DNA from: Glandiceps talaboti
Taxonomy: Eukaryota; Hemichordata; Enteropneusta; Spengelidae
Assembly (NCBI RefSeq): GCF_964340395.1
Contig: NC_135563.1
Coordinates: forward strand, 4,758,922-4,822,921
Length of the DNA: 64,000 nucleotides
Reading direction: 5' to 3'
Of this stretch, positions 1 through 12,344 are shown piece after piece. Positions within the stretch are counted from its first letter, which is position 1, and every line of letters starts with the position of its first letter. A model generated the notes under the pieces. That model saw only the letters and a program-made list of their open reading frames with translations. It made no database searches and had not been told where the DNA came from. A program made the translations under genes and the position numbers.

Positions 1-520
1 TGCAATACATAAACGTTTGAAAATAGTGATATATCATCAATTCTCACGCTTTGGTATACTCATTTAAGCCCTAAGGTGTACTTATACAATAAGAATCACG
101 GAACCTCAGGCAATAGTGTAAACCATGTTGATAGGTGGCTGCTCTTTTGAGGTTAACACGCGCTCTAACGCAATGATGAATGGTTTTTGTTATCCATAAT
201 TTACCAAGGTTGTTTAATAGCTACCCGAGTTGAGTCAGTCCAACAAAAGGTGTCTTCGAATCAGCACATATGCAATAGTTGCATTTTAATAACGTTATGG
301 AAAATCAACTTTGCAGAGAAATATGTATAACCAGATTTAAACTTAATGCCTCCCGTTAGGGCAAAACCGCAGTTGTTTGGGCCTACACACATTGTTGGAA
401 TGTAATCCTCCGAACTATAGCTATTATACATGATGTACGTACCAGTTAATTGGAAAATTAAGGATACGAAACTATGAAATTTGAAGCAAACATAGGTAAC
501 ATAGTTCCTAATTATAGAAA

Positions 521-1830
521 AATCATTCATTATGCAAATTAACCCTTTACCTTATAATTTACATCATCAAGCTTTAAATGACTCATGCACGTCTTTAGCA
601 CAAATGCATGTATTAAATTTTCTGAAATTTAAAGTTTGCATTCTAAAGACATTGCCAAAATATGGAAATGATTACTTGTGGAAATTACACATAGCAATTA
701 AAAACCACACAGATAACTACATCAAAACGTATGATTTTTAATAGTTGATGAATCAAGTTAAATGAACCGAAAATCATTAGTTATGTAAATTACTCATTAA
801 AGTTAAAAAGTATACCAACAGGCTTTAGAGGATGTGTGTGTTTTCTCATGGTTGATGTGTGTGATAAATTAGGAATTTGAAGCATGCATTCCACAGATAT
901 AGCTCAGCTGCTGAATATAGTTAATAATGTGAATTACCCATTAAAAGTAAAAGCTACATCAAGAAACCCCAGTGCGCATCATTATGGTTGATATATGTAC
1001 CAAGTTATATTTGCAGTTTACTTTCTTAAGATAAAGCCTAATTATTAAAAATCACTAATTATGCAAATTACTCATTAACACTAGAAATCTATGCTAACAG
1101 GCTTTTTTGGACAAGTGCGCTTTCTTATGGTTAATGTATGTGCCAAAGTATATGGGATTTGAAGAGTGCATGATCCAGCTTAATTACTGAATATCATAAA
1201 TTATTCAAATTACTCATTAAAGGTAAAAGGTGTATTAACAAACTTCATAGGACAGGTGCGTATTATCATGGTTGATATATGTACTATATTATATAATATT
1301 TGAAGCTTGCATTACTAAGATAAAGCTTTATTACCTAAAATCATTAATTATGCAAATTTTTCATTAAAACTAAATTACATCAGCAAATTTTATAGGACAT
1401 ATGCGATGATTTGTTATGGTTAACGTAAGCACTGAATTATATTGAAATTGAAGTATGCCTTCTTAAGATATAACCTAATAACCGAAAATCATTAATCATG
1501 CAAATTCATTAAAATTGTAAGCCATATCAACAAACTTTATAGGACATGCGCTTTGTTATGTTTAACATATGAACTAAATTATATTGAAATTAAAGTGTGT
1601 GGTCTTAAGATATTGCTTAATTAGTCGATTTCATTGATATGCAAATTGACCTAATTATTACGAACAGATCTTGCTCAGTTCTAGCCACATTTCATTATAA
1701 CTGAGCCAGCCGTTTTAAAGTAAATGATGACAGAGACAGACACACACACACACACGCACACACACACACACACAGACGGACGGACAGACAGACATCGTCA
1801 TTTCAATACATCCTCTTACGGTAAGTAAAA
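521..1830 (+). repeat. Pearl/DINE-1-like element 1 (tandem units, microsatellite, 3' hairpin)
   Basis: About eight diverged tandem units carry the anchor AATTATGCAAATTA, seen near 534, 784, 930, 1060, 1199, 1346, 1495 and 1638. Spacing is 130-149 bp except for one 250-bp gap. Each unit also holds recognisable blocks for a TATGGTTAA motif and a TTCTTAAGATATAGCCTAAT motif. The array is followed by a head with GAGCCAGCCGTTTT (about 1705), a CA/GACA/GACG microsatellite (1736-1797) and a small hairpin CTTAC-G-GTAAG (1815-1825) followed by TAAAAAT. The same order recurs at 3405-4250 and, inverted, at 5060-5395. Known pearl and DINE-1 elements share this core-repeat, microsatellite, 3'-hairpin plan and are regarded as Helentron-derived; membership here is inferred from architecture only. 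No coding sequence is present. Confidence 0.65.
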
Positions 1831-1979
1831 ATGATATCCCATGACAAAAAGACTTAATGTTCCCTAGGTTTTAAGACATAACGTTTCACCGTTAAAGAGA
1901 TTTTGTCTATATACATTCCAGGATTTTAAGATATAACTTTGAGAAAAGATAAAATCAATTTGTGTACAGTATGATTCAT

Positions 1980-2086
1980 ACACACACATAAACACATATA
2001 CATACATACATACATACCTAACTAACTACCTTCCTACCTACCTATTGGCCTACCTACCTACCTACCTACCTACCCACCCACCCATC
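1980..2086. repeat. CATA/CCTA compound microsatellite
   Basis: A run of CATA units passes into CTAA and then CCTA/CCCA units. It lies between element 1 and the reverse transcriptase relic and has no coding content. Confidence 0.85.
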
Positions 2087-2224
2087 ATCCCTCCCTTCCA
2101 TTTAGGATGAATCGTCAACAAAGATAGATCGAAAGCTCAATGCTACAAAAGTACAAAACTCAATGCTCATAAAACAAGCCAGACATAGAAATCCACAATT
2201 AAGCTCTGTAATTGTAGAGATCAG

Positions 2225-2735
2225 TCTTCTTGTCCGACATCACCTGAATAAAAGATTGATTTGGGTATGGGTATAAACCACTGAGTATGGGTAGGATGAC
2301 AACTCGATGGTGGCAGATAACGGTGGGATGCGATGGGTTTATTATATAGATTTCCAACTTATGCTTAACTATGTGAATATTTACATCAAGAAAAGAAACT
2401 GAAGTTGAACTAATTTCTGCAGTAAATTTGATTTTCGGTTTTTGTGTTGATCTTTGAAAATGTGTAGGTCTTTCGCAGTAGATGTAAACAGGGCAACAAG
2501 ATCATCAATGAAACGATACGTGATGTCTGAACAGTTTGGTATGGTGAAGTAATATTTTCTCATCCACCAACTCATTAGATATTAGATAGGTATATAGCGC
2601 AAATGGTGTGCCCATAGCTGTACCAGATACTTGTCTGTAGTGTGTATCATTTAATTGGAAGAAATGAAGATAAAGAAATAATGTGGAAGAAATTATATAT
2701 AAAATTTGAAAAAGGGTTTGTTTACTTGATACCAT
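2225..2735 (-). pseudogene. Penelope-like retroelement reverse transcriptase relic, frameshifted
   Basis: On the minus strand three frames together give the central and C-terminal part of a reverse transcriptase. Frame one contains YRQVSGTAMGTPFA (GTAMGT at 2607-2624). Frame two contains YRFIDDLVALF, the catalytic Asp pair being in the FIDD at 2501-2512. Frame three contains KIKFTAEISS followed by SFLDV (about 2386-2441). A further piece, HRYLPPSSCHPTHTQ (about 2281-2333), matches the Cys-His-Pro segment found downstream of the fingers/palm in Penelope-like elements. The GTAMGT plus xIDD plus FLD plus SCHP order is typical of that class. At least two frameshifts and early stops make it non-functional. 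I saw neither the N-terminal part nor a GIY-YIG endonuclease. A different RT class remains possible. Confidence 0.75.
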
Positions 2736-3404
2736 GAATGTGTGTTGTGCATGACTACTTAATCAACGAACTGAAACTCATTCTTCTTGATCGACATCTG
2801 TGTTACACACAATGGCGTAGTTTCCCGTGGTTTTACATGCACGATCGCAGATTTATGGTTACCAGAGGGTCATTCATCTCCAATGCTGTCTTTATGTAGT
2901 GATTTTCTTTGTATGTGCCCATAGTAACTCACACCAATCACCGATACAAATCAACCAGAGTATGTAATGAGTGAGACATTTGCCTTCATTTTCTTCAATC
3001 TTGGCAGTTCATTGAGTTTTTAAGTATAATAACAGGTGATGACAGACTTGATTGTAGCCTTCGATACACCTTAAATGGAAAAGCCATTCCTCAGCTGAAT
3101 AGCAATCAGTGACATTCTAACCTAAGCAGTATTAGCTATTCATCTTTATTCATCGAAATAACATCACAAGATGTCTGCTTGTCACATACTTTATTATCTA
3201 TAAAATCTCTTCAAGATGATGAACAAAATGAAGGAAAATAACAATGTGGAATTATTTGCTTTTACATTGTATGTATACATTTGAATTACGACTTTAAGAA
3301 GGTGTACCATATGTGTAAAGTAAATTGTAAACCATATTCAACTAAACACATTCTTTAAAAGCACAGTCTTTAGATTTTCGTTCCTACACAATTATTGTTC
3401 GAAT

Positions 3405-4250
3405 GTAACAGAACATATGCAATTAGTTATGTAGTTATGTAAGTATGTAACAAATTTATTGAATTTGAAGAGTGCATTTTTAAAAATATAGTGTAATTAC
3501 TGTAAATTGTTAATTATGCAAATGTCTCATTAAAACTAAATGTTACATTACCAAACCTTTGAGAAGATGCACAATTAGTTATGTTTGAAGTGTGTACAAA
3601 TTATATTGAATTTGAAGTATGCATTCTTAAAATAGCTTAATAACTGAAAATCATTAATTATGCAAACTAATTACCAAATATATTGATTTTAAAGTATGTG
3701 TTCTAGCCTGATTACTGTAAATCATTAATTTTCAAATTACACATTAAAACTAAGAGTCCATATGAGCCATGTGTACCCTGGTATCATGAATGCATGTATG
3801 TACATATAGAAATTGAAACTCTTCATATATAGCCTAATTACTGAAAATCATTAATTATGGGAAAACAATCATTAAAACTGAAAGTTACATGACCAAGCGT
3901 TTCAAGACACATGTGTCCTGTTCTGTTTGAAGTATGTACCAAATTATAGTCAATTTGAAGACTGCATTCTTAAGATATAGCATAATTACTGACAATCATT
4001 AATTATGCAAATTGATCATTGATATTCATTGATGTTTACCAAAAGCTATTCAGTTATAGCCATTACCCTAAAGTATATGTGTCTCAAGTTTCGTTTCGAT
4101 TGAGCCAGTCGTTCTTTGAGATAACGATGGTACAGACAGACAGCCACATACACAGATAGACACCCAAACAAACAGACACACACACACACACACACACACA
4201 GACCTTTCATCCCTATTATTTTACCTTCCCTTATGGAAGGCGAAAATAGA
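3405..4250 (+). repeat. Pearl/DINE-1-like element 2
   Basis: The tandem-unit anchor is seen at about 3415, 3511, 3655, 3725 (a short unit), 3853 and 4000. The head contains GAGCCAGTCGTTCTTTGAGATA (4100-4125 region), then a GACA/CA microsatellite (4131-4201) and a perfect 6-bp hairpin, CCTTCC at 4224-4229 with GGAAGG at 4235-4240, followed by CGAAAATAG. The orientation is the same as element 1. No gene lies between the relic at 2735 and this element; 2740-3400 holds nothing I can name. Confidence 0.65.
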
Positions 4251-5059
4251 AACAAATATGTCAGTTGATCTGAACCTCAAGTAGCATGTTTCAATACACA
4301 AAACGTGTACTTTGGTTCACCTAATGATAACATACAACTCATGTATGTCTCAGGTTCATGTATGCTCATAATACTAAACTCTTAATTAGTGCTTCCATAG
4401 AGATAATATTTTTTTCAGAACTATTTGACAGTAAAACTATTTCGTCCTTAGCATAGTTCATGTTTGCAAAACAGTATATGGTAGTTTAGAGGGCCCATCT
4501 GGCAATACTAGAAGAAGGCTTCTTTAAGTTTAATTGCACCTTGCTCTCAGTCACTTGTTTATGGTTGTTATAATTGTACAATAATGTGATGGCAGATGGT
4601 AAAGCCAGAGGGAATGTAGCACACCTGGGCCCCCTTTGATGTTTGATCTTATCATAATTTAAGTTGATGTCAACAGCTGACATAGGCCACGTCACACAAA
4701 TTACGGTGATAGTTGTGCCAAGTCATCGGAGCGTTAAGTCCACGTCGGCGGAGGTGGTTCATTACCTCGATAAATTGGTTTTAAGAACTAAATGTGCAAT
4801 AAGCCCACCAAGTGCAATTTCTTGACTTTGTAATATACAATGTCTGAAATTAGGCCATTTGTTGGTATAGCCAAGCGAAAATATTCGCCAGGGCAAACTC
4901 AAACATATTTGTATATACCTACGTGGGGATAGTCTTAAAACAAAGAACTCGGTCTAAACACTTATTTCTTATCTCCAGATGCCTGAAGTATGATGTAAGA
5001 TATATACAGGATGTATACATTTTAACATACCTTTTCATCAACCTCGAGTCCCAATGTTA

Positions 5060-5395
5060 CCTCCCATAAGGTGGGGGTATTGAAATGGCGATTTCTGTCT
5101 GTCTGTGTGTGTGTCCGTCCGTCCGTCCGTCCGTCTGTCTGTGTGTGTCTTTCTGTGCCATAATTTTCTTAAAAACGGCTGGCTCAATTATAAGGAAATT
5201 TGCTATACATCTCCCATAAGCTAATGGCAAGAACTGATTAGATTTTGGTATACATTCAATGAACATTAATTAGTTATTTGCATAAGTAATGGTTTTGAGT
5301 AATTAGGCTATATCTTACTAGGAACATGTTAACCATAACAAAGCCCATAGTCCTATAAAGTTTCTTGATTTACATTTATTGCAGTAACAAAAGTG
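5060..5395 (-). repeat. Pearl/DINE-1-like element 3, inverted and short
   Basis: Read on the minus strand this has one ~130-bp unit (the plus strand shows TTAGTTATTTGCATAA at 5272-5287 and AGGCTATATCTTA near 5308). The head follows, with GAGCCAGCCGTTTTTAAGA around 5168-5186, then a GACA/GGAC microsatellite (5096-5153) and an imperfect G/C-rich terminal hairpin at 5059-5078. It is inverted relative to elements 1 and 2. Loss of most core units is normal for this kind of element. 4251-5058 between the elements shows no gene. Confidence 0.55.
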
Positions 5396-5399
5396 TATT

Positions 5400-8300
5400 T
5401 CTCTCACTTGTGCTCTGAATAAACTGGACCAAGCAATTTTGTTGTTACAGTTTATAATACTAAAAATACATCTCAGCAACTAAGACGAAGACACTAAATT
5501 ATCAACGAGTGCTTACATACACATTGTAGGAGATTACATTTTTGCTGGTAATACGGAGACTATGGCCTGAGCATGACATTCAAAATCAAACATTTCCTGC
5601 ATGACTCAAAATTTATGTGTTTTCTCTTGAATGAAAGAGCCATATGCATATCACATCACCATGGCGTATATCTTGTTGTTCAGCATTAAGGTTAATAAAA
5701 CATATAATTTGAATATAGGCCACATAACCAATGAGGTCATATATCACCTGAAAGTACAAAATGTATATAGCACACAATATATTTGCGGGCTGAAATGAAG
5801 AAGTTATGATAACATTGACGAATTAACATCCTACCTAACTGTTACAAGGTATACCTGTTAGGAAGGAAAATTCTCGGTTTAATATCTCTTTAGGTAACAA
5901 TATATATACTAAATTGTTTGGCTAGGTGATATATATTCGGGCCTCAAAATATCGTGTCGAAGTGATTACAGAATCATGGAAACTTGTAGGCCCACATGAT
6001 GATATACATCATGAAGGAAGGCACAATTGTAGGTTCCAATTTTATATTCACCATTATTAAGGATGAGCGGCTTATGCTTCTTCACTAAAACTGAACATTG
6101 TGTACGAATTTTGTGTTACATGTCAAGCTTTGACACATCAAACTGTACTCGAATTTAAATTCCAACGAAGAACAAATTCATTATGAGAATTTCTGTGGAG
6201 TTTCAAATGTCAGAGCACAGTCTATGACACGATTGGCATTTAAATGCGTGTTCTTCGGCACGATATGATGCGCATTCACGTGACATTTGATTGGTCACGA
6301 CATTTTTGTAATTTCTGATTTTCAATAAGCAATGTTGGATGTACAGATAAACACTGTCGGCTAACCTAAAAGAAAAGAATGCTTTGCATTTACCGGCAAG
6401 TTGTCGAGTATGTACCGACTTTTTACGCCCTATTAAGGAAAAGCTAACAAATCCGTAAATTCTATCTATCCCCTCAATGGGATCGGCGTTTCTATTTTGA
6501 TTACAATCATTGAACAAACAACTCTGTTAGTTTGAGTTAAATGTACCTTGTTTGTTTTCTTATAGGGATCATGAATGTTATGAATGACTTAACCGTGGCA
6601 GGTGGTTTGATGACTGAAGCTTTGGCGATATCTGAAGAGTTGTTGATGTCCCCCCCCCCCCACTTTTCTGTGCCAAACAAAGAAAACAAAGAAGTCCGAG
6701 AATACATCGTGATTGCAAGAACGACTAGGACAGTACAATATACTTAAGCATTTTTCCAAGTTTCCAAGTTGCCATTCAAAAGTAACTATAGTGTATTGTC
6801 CTAACAAAGAAGTTGATTAACGTGAACACTTACAGCAAATAAATAAGTGTAATATGAAGTTAATAAAAATCAATCTACTTTATATAATCCAAAATTTATG
6901 TTTAATAAAAGGCGTAGTTGCTACTTTCAGTGAAACCAAAGTGTCACACAATATCAATTCACGTTCTTATTTTCGACAGTGGCGATGTTTTCATAGACCT
7001 TGTTTACACAAACAAAAACTAAAAATGCATGAATTAGTTTTACCTCAAACGGCATTATGACAATATGAAGTTCTTTGTTTATTCACATATATCTCAACTT
7101 TGCAGACACGACCTTGTCAGGGGAAGCTGTGTTTTATATTCCATTTGCAAGTCGCGGTCACTTTGGTATTTATCAAGGGAAATCTATTCCCATTGCCAAT
7201 CATCCACAAGAAAGTACATTCTTTTTAAATCTGACCTGATTTGGCAAGTTTTACGAGAAAATGTTATTAGATATACATATTATACACCATTCATTTATGA
7301 TTAATGATGACACGGATACACTGTCCCTTTATGCTAATGAGAACACGAGTGTATTATAATTTAACGTGTACATAAAATATCAACATTCCTATGATTTCAA
7401 CACGCTGTTCAGACTTCGTGCGAAAACTACGCGGAAGTGCACGGTGACATCAAACGAAGCATAACTAATGTCAATATAATATTGTCGTCCTTTGTGACAG
7501 ATGAGCTCGGGAAAACCACGGCCAAGCTTCCTACTCGTGTCATTATGGAACATTTACAGAAATCACGTCAGTTGTAAGGATCATCGAGTGGTTGTTTCCT
7601 TGGAGACGACCTCACCATTGCTTTTATCAAATTGTACAAAAAAATAAGGTAACAGAATATATGATTGTCGTTGATGGTCACTGTGTTAGCCTTCATCTGA
7701 ATACACACACATAATGGCTAGATTTTGTTTCAGAAAAAGGTGATTTTGAGTATGAAAACTAGACTTCTCCGTAATGTCTCCACTATCAACATGCCACTAG
7801 ATTATACTTAGGTGGGTGATGGCTTGCTTGTTTAGTAACTATAGCTGAAAGAAAATAGTTTTCCATTATTAACCATGACATCTAATACGATCATTTGCAA
7901 ACTATATTTGCATTCTTTTTAAGGTGTCAGATTCCATTACTTAGACATACAATAATTACTCAAAGTATAAACGATATGGCGATATTCACTCCAAGAACCA
8001 CTGTTCGTCCTATTTTTGCACCATGTAAAAATGATCTGCTCGAGATTTACCATCGATAATTATGCTGCGAAGTCATGAACGGCACCGACCTTCACGTATG
8101 CATTTGTTTACCTAATCAGTTTCGTTCATGATCCATAAGATTATTTGACATGATATTTAACTGAAGTTTTAGACAGTTATGTCATGAAGGCTTGCATAGA
8201 ATGCTTACAAGAAGACGGCACGACCACTCCTCGGTTTTCTAGGGCGGCGGAAGTCAGAGCTCTAGTGGAATATGGGTAATCGAGTCTCGCTTTCAATTTG

Positions 8301-9745
8301 AGCCACTCGTCATTTCCGCTGGATTCACATCTTTATACTAAATACGAACAACGTGGTTATTTTAGGGATTCTAGACAGTACTCTTTACTCGTTGTGTTGT
8401 TCTTGTGCGCTATTTCCAAATTTATTCTTCTCTCAGAATATAGACGCATGGAATATTAGTAATGGCAGATATCCTATCGTATTACTTCAGCTTGACAGGG
8501 AATCTAAGAAATGAAGACAAATAGACACATACATAAATGCCGATACATATAAACGAAGACACATATACAGATATATACAAATATACGAACTATATTTATG
8601 TAGTATGTGAATGTAGTTACACTCAAATAGGATTTGTCTGTCTGCACAAATATCGGCCTTACATTTGTGACATTTGATTAATTTGAAGCATTTTGCTAGA
8701 AGGGGGACTTTCATCGGCATTTAAATTTAAAATTGTACACACCTTCAGACCATTTTAGTCCATAAATATTACACTAAACATCGTATGTGGTACTCTATTG
8801 CAGTTATTCTTGTGTCTTGCTTACAGGTGATTTCAAAAATAATGTGATTATCGTATAATACATTACACTCATATATAATGGATGTATTAATTAATCCCAG
8901 CATTGTGGGATATAGAATACATGTACATTTTAAAACAGAGGTGGAACAATTTGGTTTTCACATTTGCCTTCGGGAATTCACATTGCACCCATAGTAAATT
9001 GTCTACATTAGCCTGCATTCAATGTTAATCAAACTAAGAAGTGAAGCTCACACTCTTCCAGAATGGATTGATATTTCCAATTAATACTTCAAATGATAAA
9101 GCGAGTCTTGAGAGCTCATATAGGATGTCAATCCTTGAAATTGGCTCCTTTCGATGTCAACCATGGTCACTCTCTGTCGTTGATGTGATGTTTCAAGTTG
9201 ATGTAGGTTTACATTTCAGAAAGGTAAATGGCTTATTTTACAGTTTCGGTGACTACAAATGAGATATATGCACCACGAAATCAGTTAATGTGAACGCAGA
9301 GGCGCCACACTTGGCAATGATATGTATTTATGTACAGCAAAATGTGTTTGATGCACTATACAATGAATATGATATACAGTAGGAACATCTTTATTTATAG
9401 ATAGGTCTTATTTCCTTACCTTAACAATCAATTAGCTTTATCACGGGAGATCAAATAGTCAATCAACCAATCAATTTATTTAACAATCTAACACCGAAGA
9501 GAAATCCATTCAGTTGACTCTCCATAAAACAGACACCTGAAGTAAAAACTGCAATCCCTTATTTTCGCCTTCACTTGCAGTCTCTCGATATAGTCTACCT
9601 GTTTGTCTTCATACGGTATATCTGTCTGTCTCACTGTCAGTCCGGTCCATCTGTCTCTGATAGTCTATCACTCTATACTTCTTTCTCTTTCTGTCTTCTC
9701 TCCCATGTCGCCATTATTCTCGCTTACCCGGTCTGTCTTTCTCTG
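5400..9745. other. No gene recognised
   Basis: Open frames here are short, lack conserved motifs, and several have no ATG start. Base composition is AT-rich throughout. A C10 run occurs at about 6651-6660. I saw no splice-bounded exon series, RNA gene or transposon end. Confidence 0.6.
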
Positions 9746-9746
9746 C

Positions 9747-10000
9747 CTATCTGTCTCTCCCCGTCTGTCTGTCTGTCTGTCATTCTGTATGTATGTATGT
9801 ATGTATGTATGTATGTATGTATGTATGTATGTATGTATGTATGTATGTATGTATGTATGTATGTATGTCTCTGTCTGTCTGTCTCTCACACAGACAGAAA
9901 CTGACACATGCGATAAAAAGAAAGAAAGAAAGAAAGAAACAAGCTAGCAAGCAAACAAACAAACAAACAAACAAACAAACAAACAAACAAACAAACAAAA
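9747..10000. repeat. Compound microsatellite: TCTG, ATGT, GAAA and AAAC tracts
   Basis: GTCT units (from about 9760) lead into about twenty ATGT units (9787-9868), then GTCT/ACAG (9868-9898), GAAA (9918-9940) and AAAC (9952-9998). Apparent open frames here, such as repeated MYVC or HTYI peptides, are artefacts of the repeat. A G15 run follows at about 10318-10332. Confidence 0.9.
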
Positions 10001-10997
10001 TCAAATAATCATATACTAATTAGTGGACTTTTATTACGTTCACTTGAAATTTATATTCCAAGTTGTTTTGTAACTAAAATTTATGCAAAATTTCATTTTG
10101 TAAACCGTGTTAATATTGATCAAAACTAATGCTTTCAATAGCAGTTACTATGTTTATTGTGACTGTCATATGCGGACATAATAGGAAAAATCTTGAAAGA
10201 ATGTTACCCGCTAGATGGATACTAAATACACAATATAAATGCTGAATATATTATGTAAATAATACGATAACAATGTGCTGATCTGAAGGCATGTTTCACA
10301 TTAAGCCTAATTCTATTGGGGGGGGGGGGGGCTGCGAATTGTTTCATATCTTTGGTTTTTCATACCCTGAAACCATTAGATCCGGCAACTACCAACACAA
10401 TCCTGTAGCTGGAGAGACTTCAAAGACAAAGTCCAAACATGTATCATCTTTCAAACTAATTGCATAAATCAAAACCAAATGCAGGAAAGGATACACTGTA
10501 AGATTTCATAACGTAGTTGTGGAAATGCGTCACGCACATTATAGATGAGAGTACTTAGGCTAGTATTAAAAGTGATGTATATGTTTTTTGGACACGGGTT
10601 TTTCGGTCACTATGTGTAAAGCATTTTCAGAGATCTGAGAATTCAAATGTTTCAATAATTACGAACCATAATATCTCAAGACTCGAAGACAAGAGTGTTT
10701 ATGTCCTTAAATAGTTTCCGTTTTTGTATTATTATATAATCCATTCTGCTTTCGCGGAGGTATCGAATTTGAAATAATCAACAAAAGTGGTGTATTCTCA
10801 GCTCCAATGATCGAGATGGTAAAGTCACTACAAATGGGTTTACAACTTCGAATGAAATCATCTACGCCATCTTTTAGCACTCATATATCCAAGTCTTACA
10901 GATAGAAATTGAATGAACAACATTGTCCAATGTCCATATATCCTCTCGTATACTTTGTTAAGTTTTAAGAGTGATCTAGAGAAGTCATATTCAACTC

Positions 10998-11200
10998 TAT
11001 TGGAAGTGAATGAATGAATGAGTGAATGAATGAATGAACGAACGAACGAACGAACGAAGGAATGAATGAATGAATGAATGAAATTTATTTCACCAAATAA
11101 CAAGAAATAAGTTACACTTTCAAAGAACATACATATGATACAAATATATAAAAATGAATACAAAAGAAATACACAATTGTTATATATGTGGACCATGGAA
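10998..11200 (-). mobile_element. Probable LINE 3' end with ATTC microsatellite tail
   Basis: On the minus strand an AT-rich segment ends in GGTGAAATAAATTTCATTC and then continues as ATTC units interrupted by GTTC units (10998-11082). Many metazoan non-LTR retrotransposons end this way, with an AATAAA-like segment followed by a short-unit tail. No reverse transcriptase sequence is attached, so it would be a 5'-truncated copy. The call rests on this terminal pattern alone. Confidence 0.4.
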
Positions 11201-11984
11201 ACAGTTCAGGGGAGCTAGTCTGTCTTGTCTATGGCCGTGCATTTTTCTTTATTTAAAATCGATAATGGGACGTTATGAACTTTCAGAAGAAATGTAAAAC
11301 ATACATACAGCGTTTGGATAACATTTTGGCGTTTTAGTAATCATATTCTCAAAATGATAAGGATGTAACTACCTCCAAAACCCCCAGTCAAGCTAAAATA
11401 GTGTATTTCCTTCCCTGCTGTATCAGTCATGTGTTTCAGAAACAACTCGACAATAATTTTGCTGAATAAATTAATAAACTATTTTGGCACACGTCATCCG
11501 TACGGTATATACATGAATTCATATTTCACATTCATTTGGAAACGGTAGAACAGTGTGCTTGCATCAGTAACTTTCTTTGTGTTGACCAAAGACATTGAGT
11601 ATGTGATACTGAGACCGCTATCTGATATGAAATCGAACGACCAATTTCATTAAATTGTAATTTCATGAATTATATGTTCATTTTGAGAAAGTGATGCTGA
11701 CATTACTCTCACATATATCACTATTTGGAATACGATGATGTGTCCGCAAATCTCCCATGAAGTAATAACACTGAGGAAATCATCATTGCTGTTTGGTATT
11801 ATTGCGTTATTGTCATTGTTTCCACTTGATAAGAGTAATCTTCACTGAAATGGCACACTTGACGGGATAGGGTATATAGTAAAACAATAGATCGACCAGA
11901 CAGATAGAATGAATTTCAAAAAACCAAACATCCACTTATTATTCAAATGCGTGCGAGATTCAGAATAAATATTCGCTCACGGCA

Positions 11985-12266
11985 CACATACATACATACA
12001 TACATACATACATACATGCATACATGCATGCATACATGCATACATGCATACATACATACTATATACATACATACATACATACATACATACATACATGCAT
12101 GCATGCATGCATGCATGCATACATACATACATACATACATACATACATACATACATAAATACATACATACATAAATACATGCATGCATGCATGCATACAT
12201 ACATACATACATACATACATACATACATAAAACACTGTCATCCGTCTACTAATCCATCTATATCCC

Positions 12267-12317
<51 letters not shown>

Positions 12318-12340
12318 TTCTCCTGTCTGTCTGTCTGTAG
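11985..12340. repeat. ACAT/ATGC mixed array followed by GTCT array
   Basis: From 11985 to 12230 ACAT units alternate with blocks of GCAT units (for example around 12097-12120 and 12180-12195). GCAT blocks are self-complementary and could extrude as cruciforms. After a 30-bp gap a GTCT array runs from about 12266 to 12340. There is no coding content. Confidence 0.9.
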
Positions 12341-12344
12341 CTGT

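Noticed and set aside
521-1640. Regularly spaced repeats that might suggest a CRISPR array
   Set aside because: Units are ~145 bp, diverged along their whole length, with no short identical repeat and unique spacer pattern, and the genome is eukaryotic.
9575-10008. Overlapping open frames spelling repeated MYVC, HTYI or NKQT peptides
   Set aside because: They are translations of ATGT and AAAC microsatellites on both strands and have no gene features. The same applies at 11943-12400, 15155-15811, 44827-45243, 50171-50491 and 52118-52696.
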